Under the pieces are notes generated by a model. The model saw nothing but the letters and a program-made list of their open reading frames with translations. It was not told the DNA's origin and did not search any database. From an uncultured Peptococcaceae bacterium (GTDB lineage: Bacteria > Bacillota > Peptococcia > Peptococcales > Peptococcaceae): 64,000 nucleotides of DNA. Location: contig CALJRU010000018.1 of the NCBI GenBank assembly GCA_937976375.1, positions 19,673-83,672 of the forward strand. Reading direction: 5' to 3'. The translations under genes and the position numbers were made by a program. This document shows, piece after piece, positions 48,776 to 57,642 of the stretch (position 1 is the stretch's first letter; the number at the start of each line of letters is the position of its first letter).

Positions 48776-50227
48776 TTAGAAAAGGATTCTACTTAACGGA
48801 ATTCCAATTACAAGGAAAACAACTACCATACCAACGCAAGCAACAAAACCATATTTGTAAATGTCATTTGCTTTTACCCATTGACTGTTACCAAATAATA
48901 AAGATGCAAACGGAGAAGCAGCAGGTGTTAAATAAGCAATATGAATACTAATCAGCAACATCGCAATCAATGGCATTGGATCAAAACCCATACTCATACC
49001 AAAGCTATAAATTACTGGAGTAAACATTAATCCAACGGTAGTATTTGCCATAAAATTCGTCAAAACTACAGCCACAATACAAATAACAATGCACATAAAC
49101 ACAGCACCTTTACCAGCAAAGACCGGACTCAATAAAGCCAAGATGGATTCCGATACGCCAGTTTCTGTCGTCATCATAATTGTAGAAAGAGAAAGCAAAG
49201 CCCCAGATAGAACTACAGTATCCCAAACTACCCCTTGAGTTGCAGCAGTTGGAAAATCTAAAATTGCTTTTCCATCAATATTGGTAATTGCCATCAATGA
49301 TAAAATCAAGATAATTGGTATTGTACTCCCAAATGTTGCAAAATATTGCCCCAATGCACTTTGAGTTGGAGTAAAACCAATTCCACAATATACAACCAAT
49401 ACTAAAACAACATAAAGCATAGTTACTTTTTGTCGTTTATTTAGAATAAGATTTTCTTTCTTAACCACTGAATCATCTATGGTGGACATCATCGATAAAT
49501 CTATCTTAAAAACATATTTACATAGAATAATATATCCCGCGATAACAATCATCCACATAATGAAACTAAATGCAGCGTAAATGCCAAAATTTAAGCTGAG
49601 ACTTCCATTTGATATTTGCATCAATAATGCATTAACAAACAATGGATTTCCTCGGAACAGCCAAGTTGAAGAACTTGCCAAACCACCGATGGCAATCCCC
49701 ATAAACATAACAGTTGGATACTTTGTAAATGGTTTGATGTCATACATCTTACATACCGAAATCAGAATACCCCAAAACACAATCATTGCCGGAAAACTTG
49801 AGCCAATTGCCCCGGTAAACATTGTCCCGATAATCATCATATACGAAAAAAACCAAGGACGACCTTTTACAACTTTTCTTGTAATCATCCAAGTTGCAAG
49901 AAATTCAGTAATTTTATTCTGCTCCAAAACCGCAACAAAAACAAAGAAGAACACCATTAACATAATGGAATCACTACCTAAACCGGTCGATAAAATTGTT
50001 GCGACTGGTGCAACACCTAATACAGCCATTGCAACCATCCCTAATAGACATGGCCAGGCAGGCGCACAAAATGTAACCCCATAAATTGTCCCAATGAGTA
50101 TTCCTAAAATCTTCATCCCATTTACAGTTAAAGCCGAAACCGGTGGAATAAATCCTACCCCAAACATAATAATTATTGTAATAAGCGCATGTAGCGTTTG
50201 AGGAAAACGACTTGTTTTTTCACTCAT
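48776..50227 (-). CDS. DASS/SLC13-family anion permease, second copy
   Basis: A 483-residue permease, the same length as the DASS protein at 2827-4278 and alike at the C-terminus (LTPAASPFASLLFGNSQWVKANDIYKYG, broken here as LTPAASPF and GNSQWVKANDIYKYG). About 12 membrane helices. It should import an organic di-anion with sodium or protons. RBS GGGAGGG. It lies 96 bases after an alkaline-phosphatase-superfamily hydrolase gene, with a hairpin between, and is under a divergent LysR gene. The substrate may be the product or substrate of that hydrolase (inference). Confidence 0.85.
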   Translation of the reverse strand: MSEKTSRFPQTLHALITIIIMFGVGFIPPVSALTVNGMKILGILIGTIYGVTFCAPAWPCLLGMVAMAVLGVAPVATILSTGLGSDSIMLMVFFFVFVAVLEQNKITEFLATWMITRKVVKGRPWFFSYMMIIGTMFTGAIGSSFPAMIVFWGILISVCKMYDIKPFTKYPTVMFMGIAIGGLASSSTWLFRGNPLFVNALLMQISNGSLSLNFGIYAAFSFIMWMIVIAGYIILCKYVFKIDLSMMSTIDDSVVKKENLILNKRQKVTMLYVVLVLVVYCGIGFTPTQSALGQYFATFGSTIPIILILSLMAITNIDGKAILDFPTAATQGVVWDTVVLSGALLSLSTIMMTTETGVSESILALLSPVFAGKGAVFMCIVICIVAVVLTNFMANTTVGLMFTPVIYSFGMSMGFDPMPLIAMLLISIHIAYLTPAASPFASLLFGNSQWVKANDIYKYGFVACVGMVVVFLVIGIPLSRILF

Positions 50228-50264
50228 GGTAAGCCCTCCCTTTGGGTTCCCCTAGAAATATGCT

Positions 50265-50304
50265 AAATGTGGATATATGATTTTTCTTTCATATATCCAC
50301 ATTT
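50265..50304 (-). repeat. 16-bp inverted repeat between hydrolase and permease genes
   Basis: AAATGTGGATATATGA (50265-50280) pairs perfectly with 50289-50304. There is no T-run after it on the minus strand, so it is more likely an mRNA stabiliser or processing site than a terminator. Confidence 0.55.
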
Positions 50305-50323
50305 ATATTAATTCACAGAAATA

Positions 50324-52369
50324 TTACTCGATAATCTGATAAACTGGTGCCCCTTCACATTGAGCAGGCATTCTTACATCAAGTAAAGTCGCAATGGTAG
50401 GGGTGACGTCAACCTGGCGAATCACACGATCCGTCTTAACACCACTCTTAATACCAGAACCTGCTGCAACAAAAATTGGAGATACAGAAGTGTGATGACC
50501 ACCATGGTCTTTCTTTGTTGTCCAGGAATCTCCATGCACACGATGGAAGCCATCTTCCAAGAAGTATACAATATCGCCAAAGCCTTCCTGGCCACAACCG
50601 AATACAATGGCATCGCAATTACGTACAGCCAAAGAAATAATACGACGTCCAGTCTTTGGATCACGGTAGTTATACAGGGCATCGATGATTTCTTCTTCTA
50701 ACTGATACTGATCTTCAGGTTCTACGATTCCATGAGGATCTCTGCCTTTAATATTCAGGAAAATATGGTTGGTACCTGTCGCAACCGCTCTTGTTTTACT
50801 CCAATCGATTTCCTTCAGAATGTTGCCATCTTCGTCACGCTTGAGAATGGTGTATCCCAGTTCATCCATAATCTTGGCGTTGACACCAAATGCATCCCCC
50901 ATCAAAGCTGGGCCTTCTTCATTGGTATCACAAATCAAACCATGGTCAGAAGTCAAAATGATGGTCCAACCTTCATCCAAATAGTCAAGGAATTGAGCAA
51001 TATAGCGGTCGGTTTGACGATAGGTTTCAGCCATTAATTCCTGGTTATCTTCCACATCTTCTGGATTCGTATGAACGTTATTTGCTCCATGAGGCCAAAT
51101 GTTATGACCAATGCCATCCACATTATGAAGGTGTGAAAAAATGACATCGTACCGATCGTTATCGATGAAATACTTCAGACATGCAGCCTGCCAATTGTTA
51201 TACTGTTCCCATGTTGGAAGCATAAGCAATTCTGAGAAGTATTTATTTTTTCCACCTAAACCGCTGTTAAAACTCCAATAGCCAACATTTTCAACGATTT
51301 CCTTATGCAAGGATTTTGGATGCCATGCCGCATCATCACTAATGTCATTGGCACGGTTAATCCAGAAATTAATGGTACTATAGTCTTCATTATGGTAAAT
51401 ATATCTAATCGAGCGAACACAACTCAACCTTGTACCATCTTCTTGAATAACTTCATCAAGAAAGAATGGACTATCTTCCTGATACTTTGCTACCGCAATT
51501 GGTTCTTCTGCTTTCTTATTGCGATACATAGCAACTGTATCGTATTCACCATTTTCATTTCTCAATAACAGGCATGGTCTACGAACTCGGCCATCACAGC
51601 AAAGAACAATAAATTCTTTCGCTCCTTCAGGAGCATTCACCCAACCTTCTGCATCTTTTAATGGAGACTGCGCCGTATTGAATGGCATATTTTCAATCGA
51701 AAACTCTCCATCTTCCAAAGACAACATAATATTCTCTACACTGGCTCCTGCATTCTGGCAAGCATCCGCTGCTGCGTCCGCACCGGCAGACCCCGCATTT
51801 TCATCCTTAATATCTACGTCCTCAATAATACATCCAGCACCAGTATTAGCGTGTCCTGCCTTAGGTAAAAACGCAGGTGTTTCAACTTTTATTGAAGCAG
51901 TTACAAGAACTTCATCATCTCTCATTCCTGTACCAAATCCTACAAAGCCAGGTTGAACACCATCGACAACTGCAAGATTTGGACTATCTGAAGTTGGAGG
52001 CCAAGAACTGCCAGGCCAATGCCACACCAATGTTCTCAATCCAGCCTCTGCTGTGCAATTCCATAAAGACTCCGCCTTACAGGTTGTAGAATCCAGTGCA
52101 TATACCAGCTTTGTGCGATCAACTGGATCAATATTCCAGAAACCAGTAATTCCATGCGTAGATGCATAAGCACCAGTAGAAAGCGTTGTCCACATAGGTG
52201 GCGTAATCGTTGGCATTCCGCCAATTAAAACCAAATCATCACGGCATGCGCCTCGATCTACCAATTTTTTAATGGCTGGCAATTCGCCCTTATCCATCAA
52301 ATGTTTCGTCAGTCTAGGGTCCATCCCGTCAATACCAAGAACAATCAGTTTTTCAGTTTTTCTTGCCAT
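50324..52369 (-). CDS. Alkaline-phosphatase-superfamily phosphodiesterase/phosphonate hydrolase-like enzyme
   Basis: A 681-residue cytoplasmic hydrolase of the type I phosphodiesterase/nucleotide pyrophosphatase group. Metal site parts: IVLGIDGMDP at the start, the likely threonine nucleophile in PPMWTTLSTGAYASTHG, HNVDGIGHNIWPH, LTSDHGL and KKDHGGHHTSVSP. An insert of about 200 residues (150-350) sits between the nucleophile and the later metal ligands, larger than usual. Substrates in the group include phosphodiesters, phosphonoacetate and sulfate esters. ATG at 52369, behind GGAG, is preferred over GTG at 52387. It is in one cassette with the DASS permease and the LysR gene. Confidence 0.8.
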   Translation of the reverse strand: MARKTEKLIVLGIDGMDPRLTKHLMDKGELPAIKKLVDRGACRDDLVLIGGMPTITPPMWTTLSTGAYASTHGITGFWNIDPVDRTKLVYALDSTTCKAESLWNCTAEAGLRTLVWHWPGSSWPPTSDSPNLAVVDGVQPGFVGFGTGMRDDEVLVTASIKVETPAFLPKAGHANTGAGCIIEDVDIKDENAGSAGADAAADACQNAGASVENIMLSLEDGEFSIENMPFNTAQSPLKDAEGWVNAPEGAKEFIVLCCDGRVRRPCLLLRNENGEYDTVAMYRNKKAEEPIAVAKYQEDSPFFLDEVIQEDGTRLSCVRSIRYIYHNEDYSTINFWINRANDISDDAAWHPKSLHKEIVENVGYWSFNSGLGGKNKYFSELLMLPTWEQYNNWQAACLKYFIDNDRYDVIFSHLHNVDGIGHNIWPHGANNVHTNPEDVEDNQELMAETYRQTDRYIAQFLDYLDEGWTIILTSDHGLICDTNEEGPALMGDAFGVNAKIMDELGYTILKRDEDGNILKEIDWSKTRAVATGTNHIFLNIKGRDPHGIVEPEDQYQLEEEIIDALYNYRDPKTGRRIISLAVRNCDAIVFGCGQEGFGDIVYFLEDGFHRVHGDSWTTKKDHGGHHTSVSPIFVAAGSGIKSGVKTDRVIRQVDVTPTIATLLDVRMPAQCEGAPVYQIIE

Positions 52370-52539
52370 TTTCTTTCGCTCCTTCACGTTTCATAAAACA
52401 AACTTAAACAAACTTATGTGTTCCATTCATCTTATATTCATGATATACTGGATGTGTTGTTCTGCGAATAAGTTCATTTTTTTCGAAATTTTCTCAGCTG
52501 TAAAAAAAAATTCAGCACTTCTGTAAGGAGTTATGACTT
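52370..52539. promoter_or_regulatory. Divergent control region of the hydrolase and LysR genes
   Basis: 170 A/T-rich bases between divergent start codons. TATACT near 52444 reads towards the LysR gene. LysR-type T-N11-A boxes would be expected here but none stands out as certain by eye. Confidence 0.4.
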
Positions 52540-53478
52540 ATGAACACCAATCAATTGGAATACCTTATTGAAATCAGTAAGAATGTCTCCATGTCCGCTG
52601 CCAGTGAGAAACTTCATATGACACCACAGGCTCTCAATACTTCAATAAAAAAGCTTGAGGACGAATTGGGTTTTCCTCTTCTTAATCGTTCTTTTAAAGG
52701 AACATCCCTAACAGCAGATGGTGAATGGTTGGTCAACGAAGCAATCATTTTTTTATCCAAAATTGAAGAGCGTATCCACTATCACCAATTAAACAATTCA
52801 TCTTCTCCGCGCACAGGTGAACTGGATGTTTACATCAATTATTCCGGCATCAATAATAATATTTTAGGACAATTAATCTGTTCTCTTCTTCTTGAGGAAC
52901 CCGAACTAACCATAAATCTTCAAGAAACATCAAAGAAAACCGTCATTGAAAAGGTGGAAACAAGCGAAGCCTCTTTTGGATTCATTTTTAAAACAGAATT
53001 CAATGATGCAGTAACTGATGATTTACCAACTAACATAATATTTGAACCGTTATTTGAAGGAAAATTGGTGTTGTTAACCTCTCCAGATTCCAAGTGTGGA
53101 AAATATAATAGCATTACCTTAAAAAAAGCTGCGCAATATCCAACAACCAGTTACAATCCTCATCCAGAGCCCCAAGCTTTAATTGATCATTTCTTCAGTG
53201 ATATTTTGCATTTAAATGTTGATTTTTCCACTGAAACAAACTATTCAGTATATCGAGAAAAAATCCTTCGTGGTCTTGCAAACTCTTTTAACATCCAATT
53301 TGTTTTTGATCCATATCCAACAAATTATTCTGAAGGAATGAAAATCTTGCAAATCCGTGAAGATATTAAAATGTATTTTGGATACATTTATAAAAAAGGA
53401 ATTGACTGGTCTGAAAACGAAAAATATTTCATGGATCGGTTAAATAACCTCATACAAACGCTAAATATTCAAAAATAA
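52540..53478 (+). CDS. LysR-family regulator of the second DASS cassette
   Basis: A 312-residue LysR-type regulator with the winged helix at 1-60 (NQLEYLIEISKNVSMSAASEK) and an effector domain from about 95. The effector half is unusually rich in Asn, Ser and Glu and lacks close resemblance to the LysR at 1877. RBS AAGGAG seven bases before the ATG. It is divergent from the hydrolase gene, the classical layout for a LysR activator of its neighbour. A terminator follows at once. Confidence 0.88.
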   Translation: MNTNQLEYLIEISKNVSMSAASEKLHMTPQALNTSIKKLEDELGFPLLNRSFKGTSLTADGEWLVNEAIIFLSKIEERIHYHQLNNSSSPRTGELDVYINYSGINNNILGQLICSLLLEEPELTINLQETSKKTVIEKVETSEASFGFIFKTEFNDAVTDDLPTNIIFEPLFEGKLVLLTSPDSKCGKYNSITLKKAAQYPTTSYNPHPEPQALIDHFFSDILHLNVDFSTETNYSVYREKILRGLANSFNIQFVFDPYPTNYSEGMKILQIREDIKMYFGYIYKKGIDWSENEKYFMDRLNNLIQTLNIQK

Positions 53479-53492
53479 TGTTCCATTCAGCA

Positions 53493-53524
53493 AAAAAGCT
53501 GCTCGATTTCTCGAGCAGCTTTTT
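53493..53524. terminator. Bidirectional terminator
   Basis: A 14-bp perfect inverted repeat (53493-53506 with 53511-53524; arm AAAAAGCTGCTCGA) between the convergent LysR gene and the acidic-protein gene. Confidence 0.9.
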
Positions 53525-53538
53525 CTTGTCTTATTCAA

Positions 53539-54078
53539 TTATTCTTCTTCGGCGTTCTTATCATGAATAGCAGCGATCGCTGCTTCTGGATTTGTCACTT
53601 CATACAGCAATCTGTAACCGCCGACTTTTTCGTCGTACCCTTCGACGGTACAAGTATGCTGACCATCAGCTTCCCAGATTTCCACGGAAAATGCGAAAGG
53701 ATGCCCTGCAATGGCACTCTTTGCACGCCAGCCTGTGATGTATTTATCGAACTGTGAGCTGTGGCCCCATTTCCCATTGGTGCAGTATGCATCGAGGAAG
53801 TCTTTCATCCAGCTGTTATCAATCGTGACGGATGGCCAGGTGGATTTGTCTCTGTTGTCGAAAATTTTCTCTCCGTCCAGACTAATTTCCGCAACGCGAC
53901 CATCGGTTTCATAGAACATTTTCACATCAACGCCTATTTCCTGCAGGAAAAGGTCGACCGCTTTCAGCTCTCTGGCTGCGGTAAGCTCTTCAAAGGTGTT
54001 CTGCGCGTTTGCAATGTTCCAGTTTTTCAGGCGTGCCAAGCGTTTCAGAGCATCCACCATAGCGTTTTGTTCTATCAT
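53539..54078 (-). CDS. Uncharacterised acidic soluble protein
   Basis: A 179-residue protein with no signal peptide, membrane helix or metal motif that I can see. An N-terminal helical part (MVDALKRLARLKNWNIANAQ) leads to a mixed region with many aromatic residues (DNSWMKDFLDAYC, YITGWRAKSAIAGHPFAFSVEIWEAD). The C-terminus is EAAIAAIHDKNAEEE. RBS TAGGAGG. It is a single-gene transcript ending at the terminator 53493-53524. I recognise no family. Confidence 0.6.
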   Translation of the reverse strand: MIEQNAMVDALKRLARLKNWNIANAQNTFEELTAARELKAVDLFLQEIGVDVKMFYETDGRVAEISLDGEKIFDNRDKSTWPSVTIDNSWMKDFLDAYCTNGKWGHSSQFDKYITGWRAKSAIAGHPFAFSVEIWEADGQHTCTVEGYDEKVGGYRLLYEVTNPEAAIAAIHDKNAEEE

Positions 54079-54219
54079 TTTTAATTCCTCCTATCCTAAT
54101 GATGACGCTACAAATCGTTATGCATATAGTATATCGCACTCATGGATAAAGTACAATAATCATATGTATAGGAGAGCCGCTTTTTTCAAAAAAATCTTTA
54201 TTTTATTTACAATATAAAA

Positions 54220-54250
54220 CAAGACCTCTCAACAGATATGAGAGGTCTTG
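54220..54250 (-). terminator. Terminator of the second SLH gene
   Basis: A 12-bp inverted repeat (CAAGACCTCTCA; 54220-54231 with 54239-54250), followed on the minus strand by TTTTAT. Confidence 0.85.
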
Positions 54251-54261
54251 CTAAATCGTTA

Positions 54262-56631
54262 TTAAGCGTTCTCGGTCGATTCACCCTCTGGTTTTTCCGG
54301 CTGCAAATCACCTTCTGGCTTTGCCGGTTCACCGTTTTCATCCAGCTGACCATCCTGTTGATCCTCCGGCAGCACCTCTTCTGCACGAAGGAAACGTAAA
54401 AGGATAGCCGCCGCCTGGGCACGAGTCGTCGAGCCTTGTGGCACCAAGGTACTGGTGGTCATGCCATTAATGTAGCCTTTGTCGGTTGCCCAAAGCATGA
54501 CCTGATCAAAGCCATCGCTCAAACTGCCGACATCGCTGTATGCATCAAGGCTTGCACCGTCTGTAATGGTGGTGTCATAACCTTTATAAGCAGCATAACG
54601 ATAAAGAATTGCCGCAAATTGTTCACGGGTCAGCACGTCCTCAGGTCCAAAGGTGGTGTCGCTGTAGCCACTGACGATGTTATTGGTCTTTGCCCAGGCC
54701 ACCGCTTCTGCGTACCAGGCATCATCGGCAACATCGCTGAAACCGGCATCGCCAACTTCTGGTTCGTCTTCGAGGCGATAGAGGATGCTGACGAGCATAG
54801 CACGGTTGATGCTGAGTTCAGGTGAAAATGCATCGCTTGCCGTTCCTGTCATGAGCCCGGCTTCATAGATATCGGCAATGTCTTCATACGCCCAGTGGTC
54901 GCTGCTCACATCGGTAAATGGCAAACTGCTATCGCCGCCAGGAATTTCAGGTGGTTGGTTTCCGCCCATCGCATCGTCACCGCCGGTTGGTTCCTGAATG
55001 GTAACGTCTTCATTGCGTTCATTACCCGCGTTGCTGCCAAATGTGGTGGTGGTCACATACGTCAGGTCAAAATCGCTGCGATCAATCACCGTGCCATTCA
55101 AGGTGTTGTCTTCGTCGGTGCTGACGGTGGTGCCATAACTGCCTGTGACGGTAACGGTCACATCACTGTCACCTTCGACAATTGTTTCACCTTGCGCATT
55201 AACAATGTTTACAAGTGCACCATTTTCATCGACCACTTGGCCACCGTCTTCCACATAAAGGTTGCTGACGGTGGAATCCTCTGTAACGGTCCATGTGGAA
55301 TCGCTGCTCACATTCATTGTAATTGGCGAATCATTGGTTTCCGTTGCATCGGCATTGTCGCTGATGCTGGTAGCGCCGGTATAACTGGAGCCATCCAGTA
55401 AATAGAAGTCCAGACTGGAGATGGTGTCCACATCAATGTTGCCCTTCAATTCCTGATCAAGGCCGGTGAAGGTAACGTCGGCCCCATTTTGTCCTGGTGT
55501 TCCCCAGTTGTTGGCATCGTTGCCAGCAATGGTCAACAGATTGGCTGCTTCGCTGTCAAAATCCAACTCTGTATTTTTCAACACCACGTTGGCAGCGGTG
55601 TTAGTCAGATAAAACATGCTACCTTCTTCAATCGCGCTGGAAAGGGTAGAATCTTCCACTTCAAACTCCGCCGTTTCACCAGTAGATGCTTCGGCATCGC
55701 CGGACGTGGACTGATAAATGATGACGCCATTGGCGACTGGATCGCTGGCGGTGGCCTTGGTTACTTCGCTGGTCAGCTCAGAATTCTTAATAAGGATGGT
55801 GTTCAGCCCTTCCATCCCCGCAATCTGGCTGCCGGTTGCCGTACCTGTGACGTTATCCACTTGCACATTGCCGGTGGAATAGAGCAATGGCGACCCACTG
55901 CCTGCGGTAAAAAGGGTAGAATTGGTCAGCGAAATGTTGCCGCCGCCACGGTCGGTGGCAAGGGCTGCACAATGATCTCCAGCAGTGGAAATAGCCATAA
56001 GGTTACCGATGACCGTGCCGCCATAGGTAGCATCCAAACCACGAGAATTGCTGGCTGATGTCACCACGGTATTGTTATTCGCGTATACCGTTGCACCGTC
56101 GGTGGCAAAAATGGCGTTGGAGCCCGTGCTGTCGGCAGTCAGTGCAGAATCGCTGACTTTGACAACCGACTCTTCATTAACACTCAGAATAATGGAATTG
56201 ATGCCATAGAAATTACAATTGTCCCCGTTGGTATCGCTCCCACTTTTTTCGAGGCTGCCATTGGTAATTGTGAGCGATCCGCCATTCTGCGCCAGAGCAG
56301 CATTCTGATCGACGGTATCGGTGCTGATGGTTTCACCGTCCGAGGTGATTTCCTCGCCATCGGCCGTCAAAGCACCGGACAATTCGCCGGTATAGTCGTA
56401 TTCCATGGTATCGGCACCACCTTCGCCAGGTTTGGCTGGTGGCTGTCCGCCCTCACCGCCAGGCTGTAAATCTCCTGGTGGTTTTTCCGGTGGTTGGTCC
56501 CCCGGTTCAACGTTTTCAACATTATTTGCAGTGCTTGTGTCTGCCAACGCTGCGCTTGGTACGACAGATGCCGCTGCCAAGGCCGCTAACAAGACAGAGG
56601 CCGTTATTTTTTTTGATGATGGAAATTTCAC
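54262..56631 (-). CDS. Secreted SLH protein with beta-helix-like Thr/Ser-rich region
   Basis: A 789-residue surface protein. The signal peptide (ITASVLLAALAAASVVPSA, cleaved near ALA) is followed by a Pro/Gly/Glu-rich linker of about 45 residues. A long Ser/Thr/Asn-rich region of short repeated strands (SLTITNGSL, NTILIKNSEL, NVVLKNTEL) suggests a beta-helix. Three SLH domains begin near 580 (FTDVSSDHWAYEDI, FSDVADDAWYAEAV, third), and a second Pro/Glu tail follows them (EDQQDGQLDENGEPAKPEG). A tail after the SLH triplet is unusual. GTG at 56631, behind AAGGAG, is taken over TTG at 56649. Confidence 0.85.
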   Translation of the reverse strand: MKFPSSKKITASVLLAALAAASVVPSAALADTSTANNVENVEPGDQPPEKPPGDLQPGGEGGQPPAKPGEGGADTMEYDYTGELSGALTADGEEITSDGETISTDTVDQNAALAQNGGSLTITNGSLEKSGSDTNGDNCNFYGINSIILSVNEESVVKVSDSALTADSTGSNAIFATDGATVYANNNTVVTSASNSRGLDATYGGTVIGNLMAISTAGDHCAALATDRGGGNISLTNSTLFTAGSGSPLLYSTGNVQVDNVTGTATGSQIAGMEGLNTILIKNSELTSEVTKATASDPVANGVIIYQSTSGDAEASTGETAEFEVEDSTLSSAIEEGSMFYLTNTAANVVLKNTELDFDSEAANLLTIAGNDANNWGTPGQNGADVTFTGLDQELKGNIDVDTISSLDFYLLDGSSYTGATSISDNADATETNDSPITMNVSSDSTWTVTEDSTVSNLYVEDGGQVVDENGALVNIVNAQGETIVEGDSDVTVTVTGSYGTTVSTDEDNTLNGTVIDRSDFDLTYVTTTTFGSNAGNERNEDVTIQEPTGGDDAMGGNQPPEIPGGDSSLPFTDVSSDHWAYEDIADIYEAGLMTGTASDAFSPELSINRAMLVSILYRLEDEPEVGDAGFSDVADDAWYAEAVAWAKTNNIVSGYSDTTFGPEDVLTREQFAAILYRYAAYKGYDTTITDGASLDAYSDVGSLSDGFDQVMLWATDKGYINGMTTSTLVPQGSTTRAQAAAILLRFLRAEEVLPEDQQDGQLDENGEPAKPEGDLQPEKPEGESTENA

Positions 56632-56762
56632 TGTAATAACTCCTTCCAATCTTTTGACGCTTTCAAATGACAGCTATATCTTAGCGCGCTGTTCTTAACC
56701 CTACCTTAAAAACGGAAAATGTTATTATTTCTTGAGAGATCTCTGCGGCCAACCGTAAGATA

Positions 56763-56771
56763 TGCTATACT
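56763..56771 (+). promoter_or_regulatory. Extended -10 promoter of cupin 1
   Basis: TGC plus TATACT (56766-56771), 26 bases before the ATG at 56797. Confidence 0.45.
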
Positions 56772-56796
56772 ACCATCAATAAAGGGGGGGCTGTTC

Positions 56797-57159
56797 ATGA
56801 TCATCCACGCCAAAGACCAACCACAAGAAACATTGGAAAATTACAGCGGCGGCAGCGGCCGCATCACCTTTACCACACTTCTTCCCGATGAGGCCCTATT
56901 CAAAGAAGAAGCGCGCTTTTTCAAAGTCATGGCGTTCGCGCCAAATGCCAGCATTGGGGAACATCCTCATAGTGGCAACATCGCCCTGTACATTGTGCTG
57001 GCCGGTCACGGCATCGCGCTGGATGACGGCATTGCCAAAGACATTGCAGCCGGCGATGTGCTTTACACCACCGATAGCGGCTCCCATGGCATCCGTGACG
57101 CAGGCAACGGCGACCTTGTCGTATTGGCCTGTGTGCTGTTGGAAAATCGAATAAAATAA
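56797..57159 (+). CDS. Small cupin-domain protein, copy 1
   Basis: A 120-residue single cupin. The first cupin motif is GEHPHSGNIALYIVLAGHG; the usual histidines and a possible metal site are present in part. The second motif is in SHGIRDAGNGDLVVLACVL. Single cupins of this size may bind a metal or sugar and often act as sensors or isomerase-type enzymes. ATG at 56797 after GGGGGG. It is followed by a paralogue with its own promoter. Confidence 0.85.
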   Translation: MIIHAKDQPQETLENYSGGSGRITFTTLLPDEALFKEEARFFKVMAFAPNASIGEHPHSGNIALYIVLAGHGIALDDGIAKDIAAGDVLYTTDSGSHGIRDAGNGDLVVLACVLLENRIK

Positions 57160-57181
57160 TCACCCATGATTCAGACAAACA

Positions 57182-57190
57182 TGCTATACT
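57182..57190 (+). promoter_or_regulatory. Extended -10 promoter of cupin 2
   Basis: TGC plus TATACT (57185-57190), 29 bases before the ATG at 57219. Same arrangement as cupin 1. Confidence 0.45.
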
Positions 57191-57218
57191 AATAACATAC
57201 TTTAGGAGGTGCTCATTG

Positions 57219-57578
57219 ATGATCATTCGTGACAACGAACAACAACGTGAAAACATTGAAGGCTACGCTGGCGGTCAAGGCATCCTTGAATTTACCACGC
57301 TCGTGCCAACCGAACTGCTGAAAGATGAAGCCAAACTTTTCAAAGTCATTCGCTTCCAGCCAGGTGCTGGCCTTGGTGAACATGCCCACGTTGACAACTA
57401 TGAAATCTATTACATTCTTGGCGGCCATGGCATCGCTGTGGACGGTGGCGAAGAAGTAGCCGTTACCACCGGTGATGTGGTCTACACCGCCGATGGCGCT
57501 ACCCACAGCATCCGCGATGCAGGCAACGGCGACCTCGTCATGTTGGCTTGTGTCATCTACGAAAACAAAGCCAACTAA
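57219..57578 (+). CDS. Small cupin-domain protein, copy 2
   Basis: A 119-residue paralogue of cupin 1: GEHAHVDNYEIYYILGGHGI and THSIRDAGNGDLVMLACVI. It carries a Glu after the two histidines, closer to the classical metal-binding set than cupin 1 (which has Asn-Ile-Ala-Leu there). ATG at 57219 after AGGAGG. The perfect inverted repeat at 57580-57642 begins directly after the stop and ends the transcript. Confidence 0.88.
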   Translation: MIIRDNEQQRENIEGYAGGQGILEFTTLVPTELLKDEAKLFKVIRFQPGAGLGEHAHVDNYEIYYILGGHGIAVDGGEEVAVTTGDVVYTADGATHSIRDAGNGDLVMLACVIYENKAN

Positions 57579-57579
57579 G

Positions 57580-57642
57580 CAGGCATAAAAAATAGGAGAG
57601 CAATGTTTTATGAAGACATCGCTCTCCTATTTTTTATGCCTG
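57580..57642. terminator. Perfect 22-bp inverted repeat, terminator-like, overlapping the truncated transporter start
   Basis: Arms 57580-57601 and 57621-57642 are exact reverse complements, with a 19-base loop; the right arm holds TTTTTT. The left arm also holds the only plausible ribosome site (AGGAG) for the ATG at 57603, so transcription end of the cupin gene and translation start of the next gene overlap. Confidence 0.85.
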
